In this document: one piece after another, positions 1 to 7,253 of the stretch
Numbering within the stretch: the stretch's first letter is position 1
Layout: the number at the start of each line of letters is the position of its first letter
Source: DATJXG01 sp035500455
GTDB taxonomy: Bacteria > Acidobacteriota > Terriglobia > Terriglobales > Acidobacteriaceae
Length of the DNA stretch: 10,171 bases
Direction: 5' to 3'
Assembly (NCBI GenBank): GCA_035500455.1
Contig: DATJXG010000014.1
Span: forward strand, 1-10,171
The notes under the pieces: model-generated
Seen by the model: only the letters and a program-made list of their open reading frames with translations
Database searches by the model: none
What the model was told of the DNA's origin: nothing
Program-made: the position numbers and the translations under genes

Positions 1-461
1 ACGCCAAACACCTCCGCGCGGCTGCGCACCAGTCGGATCGCCCGCTGCATATCCCGCAGGGAGTCGCCCTCCACGGTGTAAGTGGACCCCTCTTCGTGCG
101 CCAGCCGGTACTTCAACACAAACGCCGCCACGCCATGCTCACTCAGCCACTGGGCGACTCTATATCCCTCATGGTCGATCCAAAGCTCGCGGTGCCCGCC
201 GCCGGGCGCAATGATGATCGCCGCCCCGGTAGCCAGGCCCCTGACGGGAAGATACGGAGTAATCGAAGGCCGATGAATGCTCGAGATCACGTGGTCGCCA
301 CCCGGACTCAAGCGCACCGCTTCCGGCGCGGTTTTGCCCTCGGACCCCGGCGCGCCGTGCGGCCAGAGAAACACAGGAGGGTGTTCAGCGGCGAAGGAAA
401 CGACCGGCAACAGCAGCGACCCGATGCACAGCAGAGTATTCCGCAATCTTGTGGCGAACAT
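1..461 (-). CDS. Secreted alpha/beta-hydrolase (carbohydrate esterase-like), 5' part only
   Basis: The gene reads right to left and runs off the left edge; 153 codons are visible. Residues 1-25 form a signal peptide (MFATRLRN, a Leu/Val-rich core, then SFAA). The mature start contains VFLWPHGAPG, and residues 81-90 read AIIIAPGGGH. This glycine-rich strand-turn supplies the oxyanion hole in the esterase/lipase group related to acetyl-xylan esterases. EGYRVAQWLSEHGVAAFVLKYRL (about 98-120) and LRDMQRAIRLVRSRAEVFG (135-153) match the stretch that normally precedes the G-x-S-x-G nucleophile elbow, so the catalytic Ser, Asp and His lie outside the window. The product probably removes acyl groups from polysaccharides in the periplasm or outside the cell; the substrate cannot be read from this part. 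I chose the ATG at 461 because it gives a clean signal peptide. An in-frame ATG at 491 would add ten residues, and its GGTGAAG sits too close to act well as a ribosome site. Family call is firm; substrate is inference. Confidence 0.85.
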   Translation of the reverse strand, partial: MFATRLRNTLLCIGSLLLPVVSFAAEHPPVFLWPHGAPGSEGKTAPEAVRLSPGGDHVISSIHRPSITPYLPVRGLATGAAIIIAPGGGHRELWIDHEGYRVAQWLSEHGVAAFVLKYRLAHEEGSTYTVEGDSLRDMQRAIRLVRSRAEVFG

Positions 462-592
462 AGTTGCCGATTCTCGCACAGAGCAAGCCATCTTCACCGG
501 GGAATTTCCTGGCGCCGCGCACGACGGAAATCGCAAATCCCCCGGCGCACGCACTCAATCTTGCTAACCCCCGCAAACCCGCAGGCCAGCGG

Positions 593-601
593 TGTTACAC
601 T
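593..601 (+). promoter_or_regulatory. Candidate extended -10 promoter for the YVTN gene
   Basis: TGTTACACT fits an extended -10 (TG-N followed by TACACT, 4 of 6 matches to TATAAT). No convincing -35 lies 16-18 bases upstream, as is common for extended -10 sites. Transcription from about 608 would give a leader of roughly 42 nt that includes the GGGGTGAT ribosome site at 637-644. The divergent esterase gene starts on the other side of this 188-nt gap. Confidence 0.3.
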
Positions 602-649
602 GCTGCCGGATTGTTTGACTGAGTTGTCTCAAACTCGGGGTGATCTGCC

Positions 650-1663
650 ATGTTGCATCGTGCTTTCGGATTATTATTCGCGGCTGGATTCATAGCTCTT
701 CCGCTCGCTGTGCGCTCCGCACCCAAAGCAGCCGCCGGAGGACTGCTGCTGGTCGCGCAAAAGGGCGCGCGCAGCCTGGGCCTGGTCGATCCTAGTTCGG
801 GCGAGCTGCTCGCTTCCGTCGCCGAAGAGGGCATCACCGGACACGAAGTCGCCGCCTCTCCCGACGGCAAGCTGGCCTACGTTCCCATCTACGGCAACTC
901 CGGCGTCGGCCAGCCCGGCACCGACGGCAGCAACATGGTGGTCGTCGATCTGGCCGCGAGAAAACTTGCCGGCAACCTGGACTTCGGCCACGGCGTGCGC
1001 CCGCACTGCGCCATGTTCGGCCCCAGGGACGGCCTGCTCTACGTCACCACCGAACTAGACAAAACCATCAGCGTGATTGACCCGAAAACTCTGAAGATCG
1101 TGGGCACCATTCCCACCGGCCAGCCCGAGTCGCACATGCTGGCCATCTCGCACGACGGCCGCCGCGGCTACACCGCCAACGTCGGTCCGGGAACGGTTTC
1201 AGTTCTCGACATGAAGTCGCGCAAAACCCTTACTGTGATTCCAATCTCGGGGAGCACGCAGAGAATTTCCGTCTCCATGGATGACAGCATGGCCTTCACC
1301 GCCGACCAGACCAAACCTCAACTCGCGGTGATCGATACCTCCACCAACAAGGTGAAAGCATGGGTGCCCCTCGCGGCCACAGGCTACGGAACAGCCCCGA
1401 CATTGGATGGAAAATGGCTGCTGGTCGCGGTACCCGGAGCCAGCCACGTAGCGGTAGTTGATCTGGGCACGCTGAAGGTGGCGCGCACCATTGAGGTGCC
1501 CCGCGCCCCGCAGGAAGTGCTGGTGCGCCCCGACGGTAAAGCCGCCTACGTCTCCTGCGACGCCAGCGGCAAGGTAGCGGAAATCAATCTCGAGACCTGG
1601 AAGGTGAGCCGCCTGATCGACGCCGGCAAACTGGCCGACGGCCTGGCCTGGGCAGGGAAGTAA
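650..1663 (+). CDS. Secreted YncE/YVTN-family beta-propeller protein
   Basis: This 337-residue protein starts with a signal peptide (residues 1-24, MLHRAFGLLFAAGFIALPLAVRSA), so it should be exported to the periplasm or beyond. The rest is a run of about seven blades of roughly 40 residues. Each blade alternates a V-x-V-[IV]-D strand (VVVDLAA at 97-103, SVIDPKTLKIVGTI at 141-154, SVLDMKS at 184-190, AVIDTSTNKV at 226-235, AVVDLGTLKV at 268-277) with a 'S.DG...Y' strand (SPDGKLAYV, SHDGRRGYTAN, RPDGKAAYVSC). That is the YVTN/YncE propeller pattern. Such proteins act as binding or scaffold modules, and no catalytic or haem-binding motif (no CxxCH) is visible, so the ligand is unknown. The ATG follows a good ribosome site, GGGGTGAT at 637-644, five bases upstream. 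It is transcribed divergently from the esterase gene and convergently with the VasI-like gene. Confidence 0.88.
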   Translation: MLHRAFGLLFAAGFIALPLAVRSAPKAAAGGLLLVAQKGARSLGLVDPSSGELLASVAEEGITGHEVAASPDGKLAYVPIYGNSGVGQPGTDGSNMVVVDLAARKLAGNLDFGHGVRPHCAMFGPRDGLLYVTTELDKTISVIDPKTLKIVGTIPTGQPESHMLAISHDGRRGYTANVGPGTVSVLDMKSRKTLTVIPISGSTQRISVSMDDSMAFTADQTKPQLAVIDTSTNKVKAWVPLAATGYGTAPTLDGKWLLVAVPGASHVAVVDLGTLKVARTIEVPRAPQEVLVRPDGKAAYVSCDASGKVAEINLETWKVSRLIDAGKLADGLAWAGK

Positions 1664-1753
1664 AGTCCCATCGCTATCCTCGCAGACCTAAGGGCCTCAA
1701 GTTTTTGGGCCCAGCCGCAAAAACCCCTGCCGACATTCCAGGTGTCTTCTTCA

Positions 1754-1845
1754 TGCACCTTCGTGTCCTTCGTGGTTGCCTTTGGTTTGCTGTTGATGCA
1801 CTACCCAGACCAGCACGAAGGACACCAAGGGAACACGAAGGTGCA
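1754..1845. repeat. Inverted CACGAAGG intergenic element
   Basis: The octamer CACGAAGG occurs four times within about 85 bases: on the minus strand at 1758-1765 and 1767-1774, and on the plus strand at 1814-1821 and 1834-1841. The outer arms form a perfect 13-bp inverted repeat, TGCACCTTCGTGT (1754-1766) against 1833-1845, with an imperfect inner continuation. It sits in the 240-nt gap between two convergent genes and has no coding signal. It could act as a bidirectional 3'-end structure or be a copy of a dispersed intergenic repeat; I cannot tell which from one window. Confidence 0.65.
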
Positions 1846-1903
1846 CAAAGAAGGTCCGCGACTACGTGATCGGAAGAGACCCACAAGAGTTCTGAGGGCA
1901 AAC

Positions 1904-2506
1904 TCAAGGTTTCTTAGGCGTCAGCCCGCACGCGCCCTGAACCCGCCCCAAATCCAGCCCGCCCGGCGAGAACTCCGCGATCTGCGGCCCTCGCGGCGTA
2001 GCAAACTCGATCTTGAGTATCTGCGCCCCAATTAACTCCCGGGTCGTTCCCTTATCCATAGCCAGAAAGTGTCCATTCACCCAGTTCCAGCCGTGATTGC
2101 TGTGGCTGTGGTCCACCCGCACGGTCACTTCCATCTGCGGCTGTCCCCAGAAGCCTGGACGATTGGGCGCCGCCATCCGCATATTCGGGCGAAAGTCGCT
2201 GAGTTCCAGTTTCCCCCGGCTGCAGAAGAGGACAATTTTGGCGTTGTCCGGCCCGCTCTCATTGTCCGCCGGAAGCTCGAAGCGCACCCGCTTGGCTTCG
2301 GTCATCTTGTCTTCCACCGTGTACTGTGTCCACTTGCCGCCGGCGCTGGCCGCCGTCCCGCCCTCCATCGCCTGGTCCTGGGCAGAGGCCACAAGCGTGG
2401 CCGCGCCCAGAATCAGGAGCCCCGCCAGCAATATTGGAGTCGTGCGCAAAATGCGTTTGATTGAAGAGTTCACCGGAAAAACCGACTTAGCAGTTTCCAT
2501 TTTCAT
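1904..2506 (-). CDS. Small secreted protein with a VasI/TagO-like C-terminal domain
   Basis: The protein has 200 residues from the ATG at 2506. A signal peptide or N-terminal anchor occupies residues 1-43 (basic SSIKRILR, then a hydrophobic stretch ILLAGLLILGAATLVASA). After a small Ala/Gly linker, residues 58-194 follow the layout of the VasI/TagO domain of type VI secretion accessory proteins: GKW, a strand with VRFELPAD, then KIVLFCSRGKLEL (90-102), MEVTVRVD (125-132), a GWNW pair, ELIGAQILKIEF (157-168), and PQIAEFSPGGLDLGRVQGACG. C95 and C193 sit where that family carries its two conserved cysteines, so a disulfide is plausible. I recognise the pattern by eye, not from a search. No other secretion gene is present, so a type VI role is not implied. 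The open frame continues upstream to 2764, but that stretch is repeat-derived and not protein-like. A GTG at 2551, ten bases after AAGGAG, is an alternative start giving a longer cytoplasmic tail. Confidence 0.75.
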   Translation of the reverse strand: MKMETAKSVFPVNSSIKRILRTTPILLAGLLILGAATLVASAQDQAMEGGTAASAGGKWTQYTVEDKMTEAKRVRFELPADNESGPDNAKIVLFCSRGKLELSDFRPNMRMAAPNRPGFWGQPQMEVTVRVDHSHSNHGWNWVNGHFLAMDKGTTRELIGAQILKIEFATPRGPQIAEFSPGGLDLGRVQGACGLTPKKP

Positions 2507-2621
2507 GATGGGTATAGTTGTCCGGCGCGCCAGGCCGCTTCCAGCCCGCACACACGGAGTACTCCTTCGGCTAAAACATATAAACCCCAAACCCCACAAA
2601 AGTTGCGCAGAAACCGGTGTT

Positions 2622-2658
2622 CTCTGCGCCTCGGCGGCCTTCCTCCGCGCGCTCAGCG
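2622..2658. repeat. Cluster of four CTCNGCG heptamers
   Basis: CTCTGCG (2622-2628), CTCGGCG (2630-2636), CTCCGCG (2643-2649) and CTCAGCG (2652-2658) lie in 37 bases, with the central base different in each. The cluster lies between the divergent VasI-like and YbiT genes, just upstream of the candidate YbiT promoter. It resembles short dispersed intergenic elements seen in environmental bacterial genomes (recollection, not a search). A binding array for a regulator is the alternative. Confidence 0.5.
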
Positions 2659-2684
2659 TTGTAAGATCTGCTTTTAACCAGCCT

Positions 2685-2713
2685 CTGCCATCAAAACATC
2701 CCCATGCTATTCT
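2685..2713 (+). promoter_or_regulatory. Candidate sigma-70-type promoter for the ABC-F gene
   Basis: CTGCCA (2685-2690, 4 of 6 to TTGACA) is separated by 17 bases from TATTCT (2708-2713, 4 of 6 to TATAAT). The latter is preceded by TGC, giving an extended -10. Transcription from about 2720 leaves a leader of about 50 nt. No good Shine-Dalgarno sequence precedes the ATG at 2772. Confidence 0.35.
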
Positions 2714-2771
2714 AATGGGAGCAGCTGCGTACCCGCCCTGACGCGCGATTCCCGCAGTTCCCATTTAAGCC

Positions 2772-4400
2772 ATGATTTCAGTCAGCAATGTGTCCATGCG
2801 CTACGGCGCCAAAGTTCTATTCGACGAAGTCTCCACCAGCTTTTCGCCCGGAAAGCGCTATGGCCTCACCGGCCCCAACGGCGCCGGCAAGTCCACCTTC
2901 ATGAAGCTGCTCACCGGCGAACTCGAGCCGCAGAAGGGAAGCGTCGTCCGCCCCAAAAAGCTCGGCGTGCTCAGCCAGGACCAGTTCGCCTTTGACGCCT
3001 ACCGCGTTATCGATACTGTCATCATGGGCAACAGGCGCCTGTGGGCCGCCATGGAAGAGCGTGACCAGATCTACTCGAAGTCAGAAATGACCGACGCCGA
3101 CGGTATGAAGCTCGGCGAACTCGAAGGTGTCGTCGGCGAAGAAGACGGCTACACCGCCGAAACCGACGCCGCCATTCTGCTGCAGGGCCTCGATATTCCC
3201 GACGAGCTGCACGAGCGCAAAATGGGCGAGCTGCAAGGCGGACAGAAAGTGCGCGTCCTGCTGGCGCAAGCCCTATTCGGACAACCGCCGGCCCTTCTGC
3301 TCGATGAGCCTACCAACTACCTCGACCTAGACTCCATCCACTGGCTGCAGAAATTTCTCAACGAGTACGAAGGCGTGTTGATCGTCATCTCGCACGACCG
3401 CCACTTTCTCAACCGAGTCTGCACTCACATCGCCGACATCGACTACCAGACCATCATCACCTACACCGGCAGCTATGATGATATGGTTGTGGCCAAGACC
3501 CAGATCCGCTCGCAGATTGAAGCGCAAAACGCGCAGCGCGAAAAGAAGATTGCCCAGTTGAACGACTTCATCGCCCGCTTCGCCGCCGGCACACGCTCCA
3601 GCCAGGTGCAGTCGCGCCGCAAAGAAGTAGAACGCCTGCAGGTGACCGAACTGGCGAAGTCCAACATCCAGCGCCCGTTTCTGAAGTTCGAGCAGAAGCG
3701 GCCCTCGGGCAAGCACATCCTGGAAATTGAAGGCGTAAGCAAGGCCTACGATGACAAGCCGGTCATCGCCGACTTCACTGCCAGCATTGTGCGCGGCGAA
3801 AAGATCGCCCTGCTGGGGCGCAACGGCGTCGGCAAAACCACCATGCTGAACGCCCTGCTCGCCAACTCGCCCACCACGCCTGAATCTGAGCTGCGCAAAA
3901 CGAGCGGCTACGATGGCCCATTAATCAGCGGCGGAAAAGTGATCTGGGGACACGAAGCTTCCGTGGGATATTTCGCGCAGGATCACCGCGCCCTGATCGA
4001 GGCGGGTACGACGGTCTTCGAGTGGCTACACCAGTGGGATCCTTCAGCGGTGCAGGAGGAAATCCGCGGGTTGCTCGGCCAAATGCTCTTTCCCCGCGAC
4101 GACGCCTCCAAGCGCACCGAAATCCTCTCCGGCGGCGAAGCCGCCCGCCTCATCTTCTGCAAGCTCATGCTGCAAAAACCGAACGTTCTGGTGCTCGACG
4201 AGCCCACTAACCACCTGGATCTCGAGTCCATAAACGCACTCAACATTGCCCTGCAGCGTTACCAGGGCACGGTCCTGCTCGTCACTCACGACGAAGACCT
4301 CATCGACGAAGTAGCCACCCGAATCTGGCACTTCGACGGCGATGCACGCATCACTGACTTCAAAGGCGCCTATGAGGAATTCCAGTCCGTGACGGCCTAG
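2772..4400 (+). CDS. ybiT: ABC-F ATPase, YbiT type
   Basis: A 542-residue cytosolic protein with two ATP-binding cassettes and no membrane segment, as expected of ABC-F translation factors that act at the ribosomal E site. Cassette 1 has Walker A GPNGAGKST (34-42), signature LQGGQ (154-158), Walker B LLLDEP (175-180, catalytic E179) and H-loop SHD (H208). The Arg/Lys/Gln-rich linker at about 235-310 is the P-site tRNA interaction motif region. Cassette 2 has GRNGVGKTT (349-357), LSGGE (452-456), LVLDEP (473-478, E477) and THD (505-507). QDQFAF, DTVIMG, SHDRHFLN.VCTH and FEWLHQW match E. coli YbiT (about 530 residues) closely from memory, which sets it apart from EttA and Uup. Residues 366-389 form an insertion in cassette 2 relative to E. 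coli. A TAA three bases before the start codon's preceding codon fixes ATG 2772 as the first possible start. It is convergent with the GH2 gene, 92 bases away. Confidence 0.93.
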   Translation: MISVSNVSMRYGAKVLFDEVSTSFSPGKRYGLTGPNGAGKSTFMKLLTGELEPQKGSVVRPKKLGVLSQDQFAFDAYRVIDTVIMGNRRLWAAMEERDQIYSKSEMTDADGMKLGELEGVVGEEDGYTAETDAAILLQGLDIPDELHERKMGELQGGQKVRVLLAQALFGQPPALLLDEPTNYLDLDSIHWLQKFLNEYEGVLIVISHDRHFLNRVCTHIADIDYQTIITYTGSYDDMVVAKTQIRSQIEAQNAQREKKIAQLNDFIARFAAGTRSSQVQSRRKEVERLQVTELAKSNIQRPFLKFEQKRPSGKHILEIEGVSKAYDDKPVIADFTASIVRGEKIALLGRNGVGKTTMLNALLANSPTTPESELRKTSGYDGPLISGGKVIWGHEASVGYFAQDHRALIEAGTTVFEWLHQWDPSAVQEEIRGLLGQMLFPRDDASKRTEILSGGEAARLIFCKLMLQKPNVLVLDEPTNHLDLESINALNIALQRYQGTVLLVTHDEDLIDEVATRIWHFDGDARITDFKGAYEEFQSVTA

Positions 4401-4492
4401 GGCTCGAACGTGCCGTCCCGGAGCCTGGCTTGTCGCCCTTCCTCCGTGACGAACGCCAATCGCCTCCCAGGGCGGTCCTCGGAAAATAACTC

Positions 4493-7051
4493 CTACTGCA
4501 GCTCCGCTTTTGGATTGACAGGCTCGGTTCGAATGGTAATGCTGTCCGCGGCCAGCCCCGGAGCATCGGCTTCCAGCCTAATCGTCCCCGGGGTTCGGCT
4601 GGTGCGCACCACCACGAGTGCGTGACCATTGAACAGGGATCGATGGTCACCCTGATACGGTTCCTTACTCGTGCCATCGCCGTTTCCAACGGCCATGATC
4701 GTGCCTGGGCCGCTGATTGTGAAGTGCACTTCGTTTGCCGCGTTGAGCTGTAATCTTCCTTGTGCATCCAGCGCCTCCACGGTGACGAACGAAAGGTCCT
4801 CGCCGTCGGCTTGCAACACAGTGCGATCGGCTGACAGGCGCAGCTTTGCCGGATCTCCTGTGGTTTCCAGCAGGCTGGTCGCAACCTCGCGATCGCCATC
4901 GATTCCCACCGCCTTCAACGTGCCCGGCGCATAGGGAACGGTGAACACCGCTTTGCGTTGCTGTTCCGCCGTGGTCGGCATTTCGCCGACCAGATTGCCA
5001 TTAAGATACAAGCGCACCTTCTCCGTGCCGGAGTACACCTCCGCCTGCATGTCTTTTCCCTCGTGGCCCGGCCAGGTCCAGCTCGGCAGGGTGGGAAACA
5101 CGCTCCAGCCTACGGCAACGATCTTCTTTCCTTCAGGTTCGGGCAGCCGCACCGTGGCGTAAATGCGGTCTCCTCCCTTCCACAGAATTTCGCGGTAGTA
5201 GGATTGCGGCTTCCGATAGCCGGTCAGGTCCAGGTCCCCGGAATCGGCGGCGTGCCACGGATACCCGGGAAACATCAGGCTCATCATTGGGTTTGGCTTC
5301 GACTTGTCCTGCTTCGCCATCGCTTCAAACGGATTCTCCCCGTTCGCTCCCATGTTGGCCATGGCGTTCCGCATCATGGCTATGACTTGCTCCGCCTGCG
5401 CGGCCTCTTCTGGCGTCCTGTAAGACCAGCTCCCAATGCCGGATTCCCCCAGGTAGTCCATCGCCGTCCACACAAACTCGCCCACTGTATAGGGATGTTC
5501 GTGGATCACCTTCCAGTTTTCGAATGCCGCCGCCGGCAGCGATTCCGTGGTCATCATGATCCGGCCCGGAACCCGCTCGTGATCGTTGGCCTGATTTTGC
5601 GCGAGGTTGTAGTTGTACCCGGTGATGTCGAGTTGCGCCATGACGGCGTCGGTATTGGGCGTGTACGTCGCCCCTGGGAATGCTTCAGTCACGGGCCGAG
5701 TGTTATCGAGAGAACGGACGCGGTCGGCAAGCCGCTTCGCGATGGGTGCTCCCTCTTTCGTCCACGCCTCGGGAATCTCGTTGCCGATGCCCCAGATGAT
5801 CACCGACGGATGATTGCGGTCGCGCAGAACCATGGAGTCGAGGTCCCGCTGCCACCACTCCTTGAACAAGTGCGCATAGTCGTACTTCACCTTGGGAATA
5901 GTCCACACGTCGAACGGCTCATCCAGCACCAGCAGCCCCAGGCGGTCGCAGGCATCCAGAAACGCCGGCGACGGCGGATTATGCGCCGTGCGCACGGCGT
6001 TGAAACCCGCCGCCTTGAGAAGTTCTACTCTTCGTTCTTCCGCCCGGTCGAACGCCGCAGCTCCCAGGGGACCGTTGTCATGATGGACGCTTCCCCCCAT
6101 CAGCTTGATCGACTGGCCATTCAGGACCAGGCCTTTTTCCACCGACCAGGAAAGAGTTCGCACTCCGAAGGTCGTCTCAACTTCATCCACCACCTTTCCG
6201 GCTTGAACCACCTCGGTGACTGCGTGGTAGAGGCTCGGACTTTCCGGAGACCATAACCGGGGCCGGGCAAGGGCGATTTCCTGCGTCGATTCCTGGTCAG
6301 CTCCCGCTTCCACTCGCAGTTCCGATTGGCCCTTCGCAGCAGGCTTCCCATCGGCCGAAAGCAGCGTCGTTCTGACAGATACTTCCGCCGCCTGCGCCGA
6401 GTCGTTTTGTACCCGGATGCGCACCACAACCTTCGCGCTCTCGCCGGAAGCCTCCGGCGTGCTGACGAAAACACCCCAGGGGGAGATATGGAGGGGGCCC
6501 GTCACCACGATTCGCACGTGCCGGTAGATTCCCGATCCGCAATACCATCGGCTGCTCGGCTGTTCTGAAGTATCCACCCGCACCGCCAGCACGTTCGGCC
6601 CGGAGAATTCGAGGTCCGGCGTGAGATCGAAGCGAAAACTCGTATAGGCATAGGGATGAATTCCCAGCTTCTTGCCGTTTAGATAAACGGTTGCGTTCGC
6701 GGCAACTCCCTCGAACTCAACGCTCACCCGCTTGCCCTTCCACTTCGGCGGAGCGGTAAACGTCTTGCGATACCAGCCCACGCCGGTAGGAAAGTATCCG
6801 CCGCCTGACCCGCTGGGATTCTTTTCCTCGGGAGTCCCTTCAATGCTCCAGTCATGCGGCAGATCTACCCTTCGCCACTCCGCGTCCTGGAACGATGGCG
6901 CCGCTGCGTCCGGCGGATCGCCCAGAGAGAACTTCCAATTCGAGTCCGCGATGAGTTGCTGCCTCGGCGACTGGGACCGACCCCAGCTGGGAATCGCAAT
7001 CGGCACGGCGACGAGCAGAGTCGCGGCAATCTGGTAGAGCATTTTTTGCAT
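4493..7051 (-). CDS. Secreted glycoside hydrolase family 2 (beta-galactosidase-like) with DUF4982
   Basis: An 852-residue exported enzyme with a signal peptide at about 1-26 (MQKMLYQIAATLLVAVPIAIPSW). A sugar-binding jelly-roll domain follows (about 35-185: LPHDWSIEG, GVGWYRKTF, FEGVAANATVYLNGKKLG, SGIYRHV), then an Ig-like domain (about 190-297) and the TIM barrel (about 300-625). The barrel carries NAVRTAHNPPS, LVLDEPFDVW and GNEIPE with acid/base E425; TTES with E503 is the likely nucleophile. DUF4982 covers about 640-725 and a GH2 C-terminal Ig-like domain about 735-845. The chemistry is retaining exo-hydrolysis of a beta-linked sugar. Galactose is the commonest substrate in this group, but glucuronic acid or others are possible. 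Residues 545-596 hold a Met-rich insertion. ATG 7051 follows AGAGAG about five bases upstream; ATG 7042 is an alternative. With the esterase at the left edge it suggests polysaccharide degradation. It is divergent from the kinase gene. Confidence 0.92.
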   Translation of the reverse strand: MQKMLYQIAATLLVAVPIAIPSWGRSQSPRQQLIADSNWKFSLGDPPDAAAPSFQDAEWRRVDLPHDWSIEGTPEEKNPSGSGGGYFPTGVGWYRKTFTAPPKWKGKRVSVEFEGVAANATVYLNGKKLGIHPYAYTSFRFDLTPDLEFSGPNVLAVRVDTSEQPSSRWYCGSGIYRHVRIVVTGPLHISPWGVFVSTPEASGESAKVVVRIRVQNDSAQAAEVSVRTTLLSADGKPAAKGQSELRVEAGADQESTQEIALARPRLWSPESPSLYHAVTEVVQAGKVVDEVETTFGVRTLSWSVEKGLVLNGQSIKLMGGSVHHDNGPLGAAAFDRAEERRVELLKAAGFNAVRTAHNPPSPAFLDACDRLGLLVLDEPFDVWTIPKVKYDYAHLFKEWWQRDLDSMVLRDRNHPSVIIWGIGNEIPEAWTKEGAPIAKRLADRVRSLDNTRPVTEAFPGATYTPNTDAVMAQLDITGYNYNLAQNQANDHERVPGRIMMTTESLPAAAFENWKVIHEHPYTVGEFVWTAMDYLGESGIGSWSYRTPEEAAQAEQVIAMMRNAMANMGANGENPFEAMAKQDKSKPNPMMSLMFPGYPWHAADSGDLDLTGYRKPQSYYREILWKGGDRIYATVRLPEPEGKKIVAVGWSVFPTLPSWTWPGHEGKDMQAEVYSGTEKVRLYLNGNLVGEMPTTAEQQRKAVFTVPYAPGTLKAVGIDGDREVATSLLETTGDPAKLRLSADRTVLQADGEDLSFVTVEALDAQGRLQLNAANEVHFTISGPGTIMAVGNGDGTSKEPYQGDHRSLFNGHALVVVRTSRTPGTIRLEADAPGLAADSITIRTEPVNPKAELQ

Positions 7052-7114
7052 CGGGCTCTCTTTTCTTCGTGGGCGTCAGGATGTCGGAGGGCATCTCACC
7101 TCTCCGCGACGAAA

Positions 7115-7120
7115 ATCATA
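7115..7120 (-). promoter_or_regulatory. Candidate -10 box for the GH2 gene
   Basis: Read on the minus strand this is TATGAT, 5 of 6 matches to TATAAT. It lies so that transcription from about 7108 would give a leader of roughly 57 nt. No convincing -35 is found at 16-18 bases, so an activator may be needed or the match may be chance. Confidence 0.25.
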
Positions 7121-7187
7121 CGCCGGACAGGCCCGCCAATGAGATTTTCGGAGGCGCCCACCTTACACCCAGCGGGGATTCGCCATC

Positions 7188-7231
7188 GTGTAGGGACGGG
7201 CCTTGCCCCGTCCCGCGAGCGAAGCGGGCGA
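7188..7231 (+). repeat. REP-like palindromic element, copy A
   Basis: A 44-nt unit beginning GTGTAGGGACGGG. GGGACGGG (7193-7200) pairs perfectly with CCCGTCCC (7207-7214) around a 6-nt loop, and is followed by the tail GCGAGCGAAGCGGGCGA. It matches copy B on the other strand at 37 of 42 aligned positions with one 2-nt gap. The shape, a short GC-rich hairpin with a conserved head and tail in an intergenic gap, is that of a REP element. No REP-associated transposase is in the window. Confidence 0.7.
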
Positions 7232-7237
7232 CAGGGG

Positions 7238-7253
7238 TCCCGCGGGCGAAGCG
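7238..7253 (+). repeat. Partial tail copy of the REP-like element
   Basis: TCCCGCGGGCGAAGCG repeats 7211-7226 (TCCCGCGAGCGAAGCG) with one change, 27 bases downstream. Only the 3' arm and tail of the element are duplicated; the 5' arm is absent. AAGCGGG (7222-7228) can also pair with CCCGCTT (7255-7261), enclosing this copy in a second hairpin. Confidence 0.55.

Noticed and set aside
1692..1724. Possible terminators after the YVTN gene (GGGCC/GGCCC at 1692-1712; GTTTTTG/CAAAAAC at 1701-1724)
   Set aside because: The two stems are short, compete for the same bases and lack a following U tract, so neither is a convincing intrinsic terminator.
1904..2506. Evidence of a type VI secretion locus
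   Set aside because: Only one VasI-like domain is present; no sheath, Hcp, VgrG, baseplate or TssJ-M gene occurs in the window.
2556..2565. Perfect 10-bp palindrome GGAGTACTCC upstream of the VasI-like gene
   Set aside because: A 10-bp palindrome is expected about once per kilobase by chance, and there is no second site to support an operator.
2507..2764. Upstream extension of the VasI-like reading frame to an ATG at 2764
   Set aside because: The added 86 residues come from the CTCNGCG repeat and promoter region, contain no protein-like pattern, and would bury the signal peptide in mid-protein.
4400..4426. Hairpin GGCTC/GAGCC just after the ABC-F stop codon
   Set aside because: Only five paired bases, a 15-nt loop and no T run; not enough for a terminator call.
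4958..6256. Long plus-strand frame (432 codons) antisense to the GH2 gene
   Set aside because: The minus-strand GH2 protein has clear domains and catalytic residues throughout; the antisense frame is His/Arg/Pro-rich without any family pattern.
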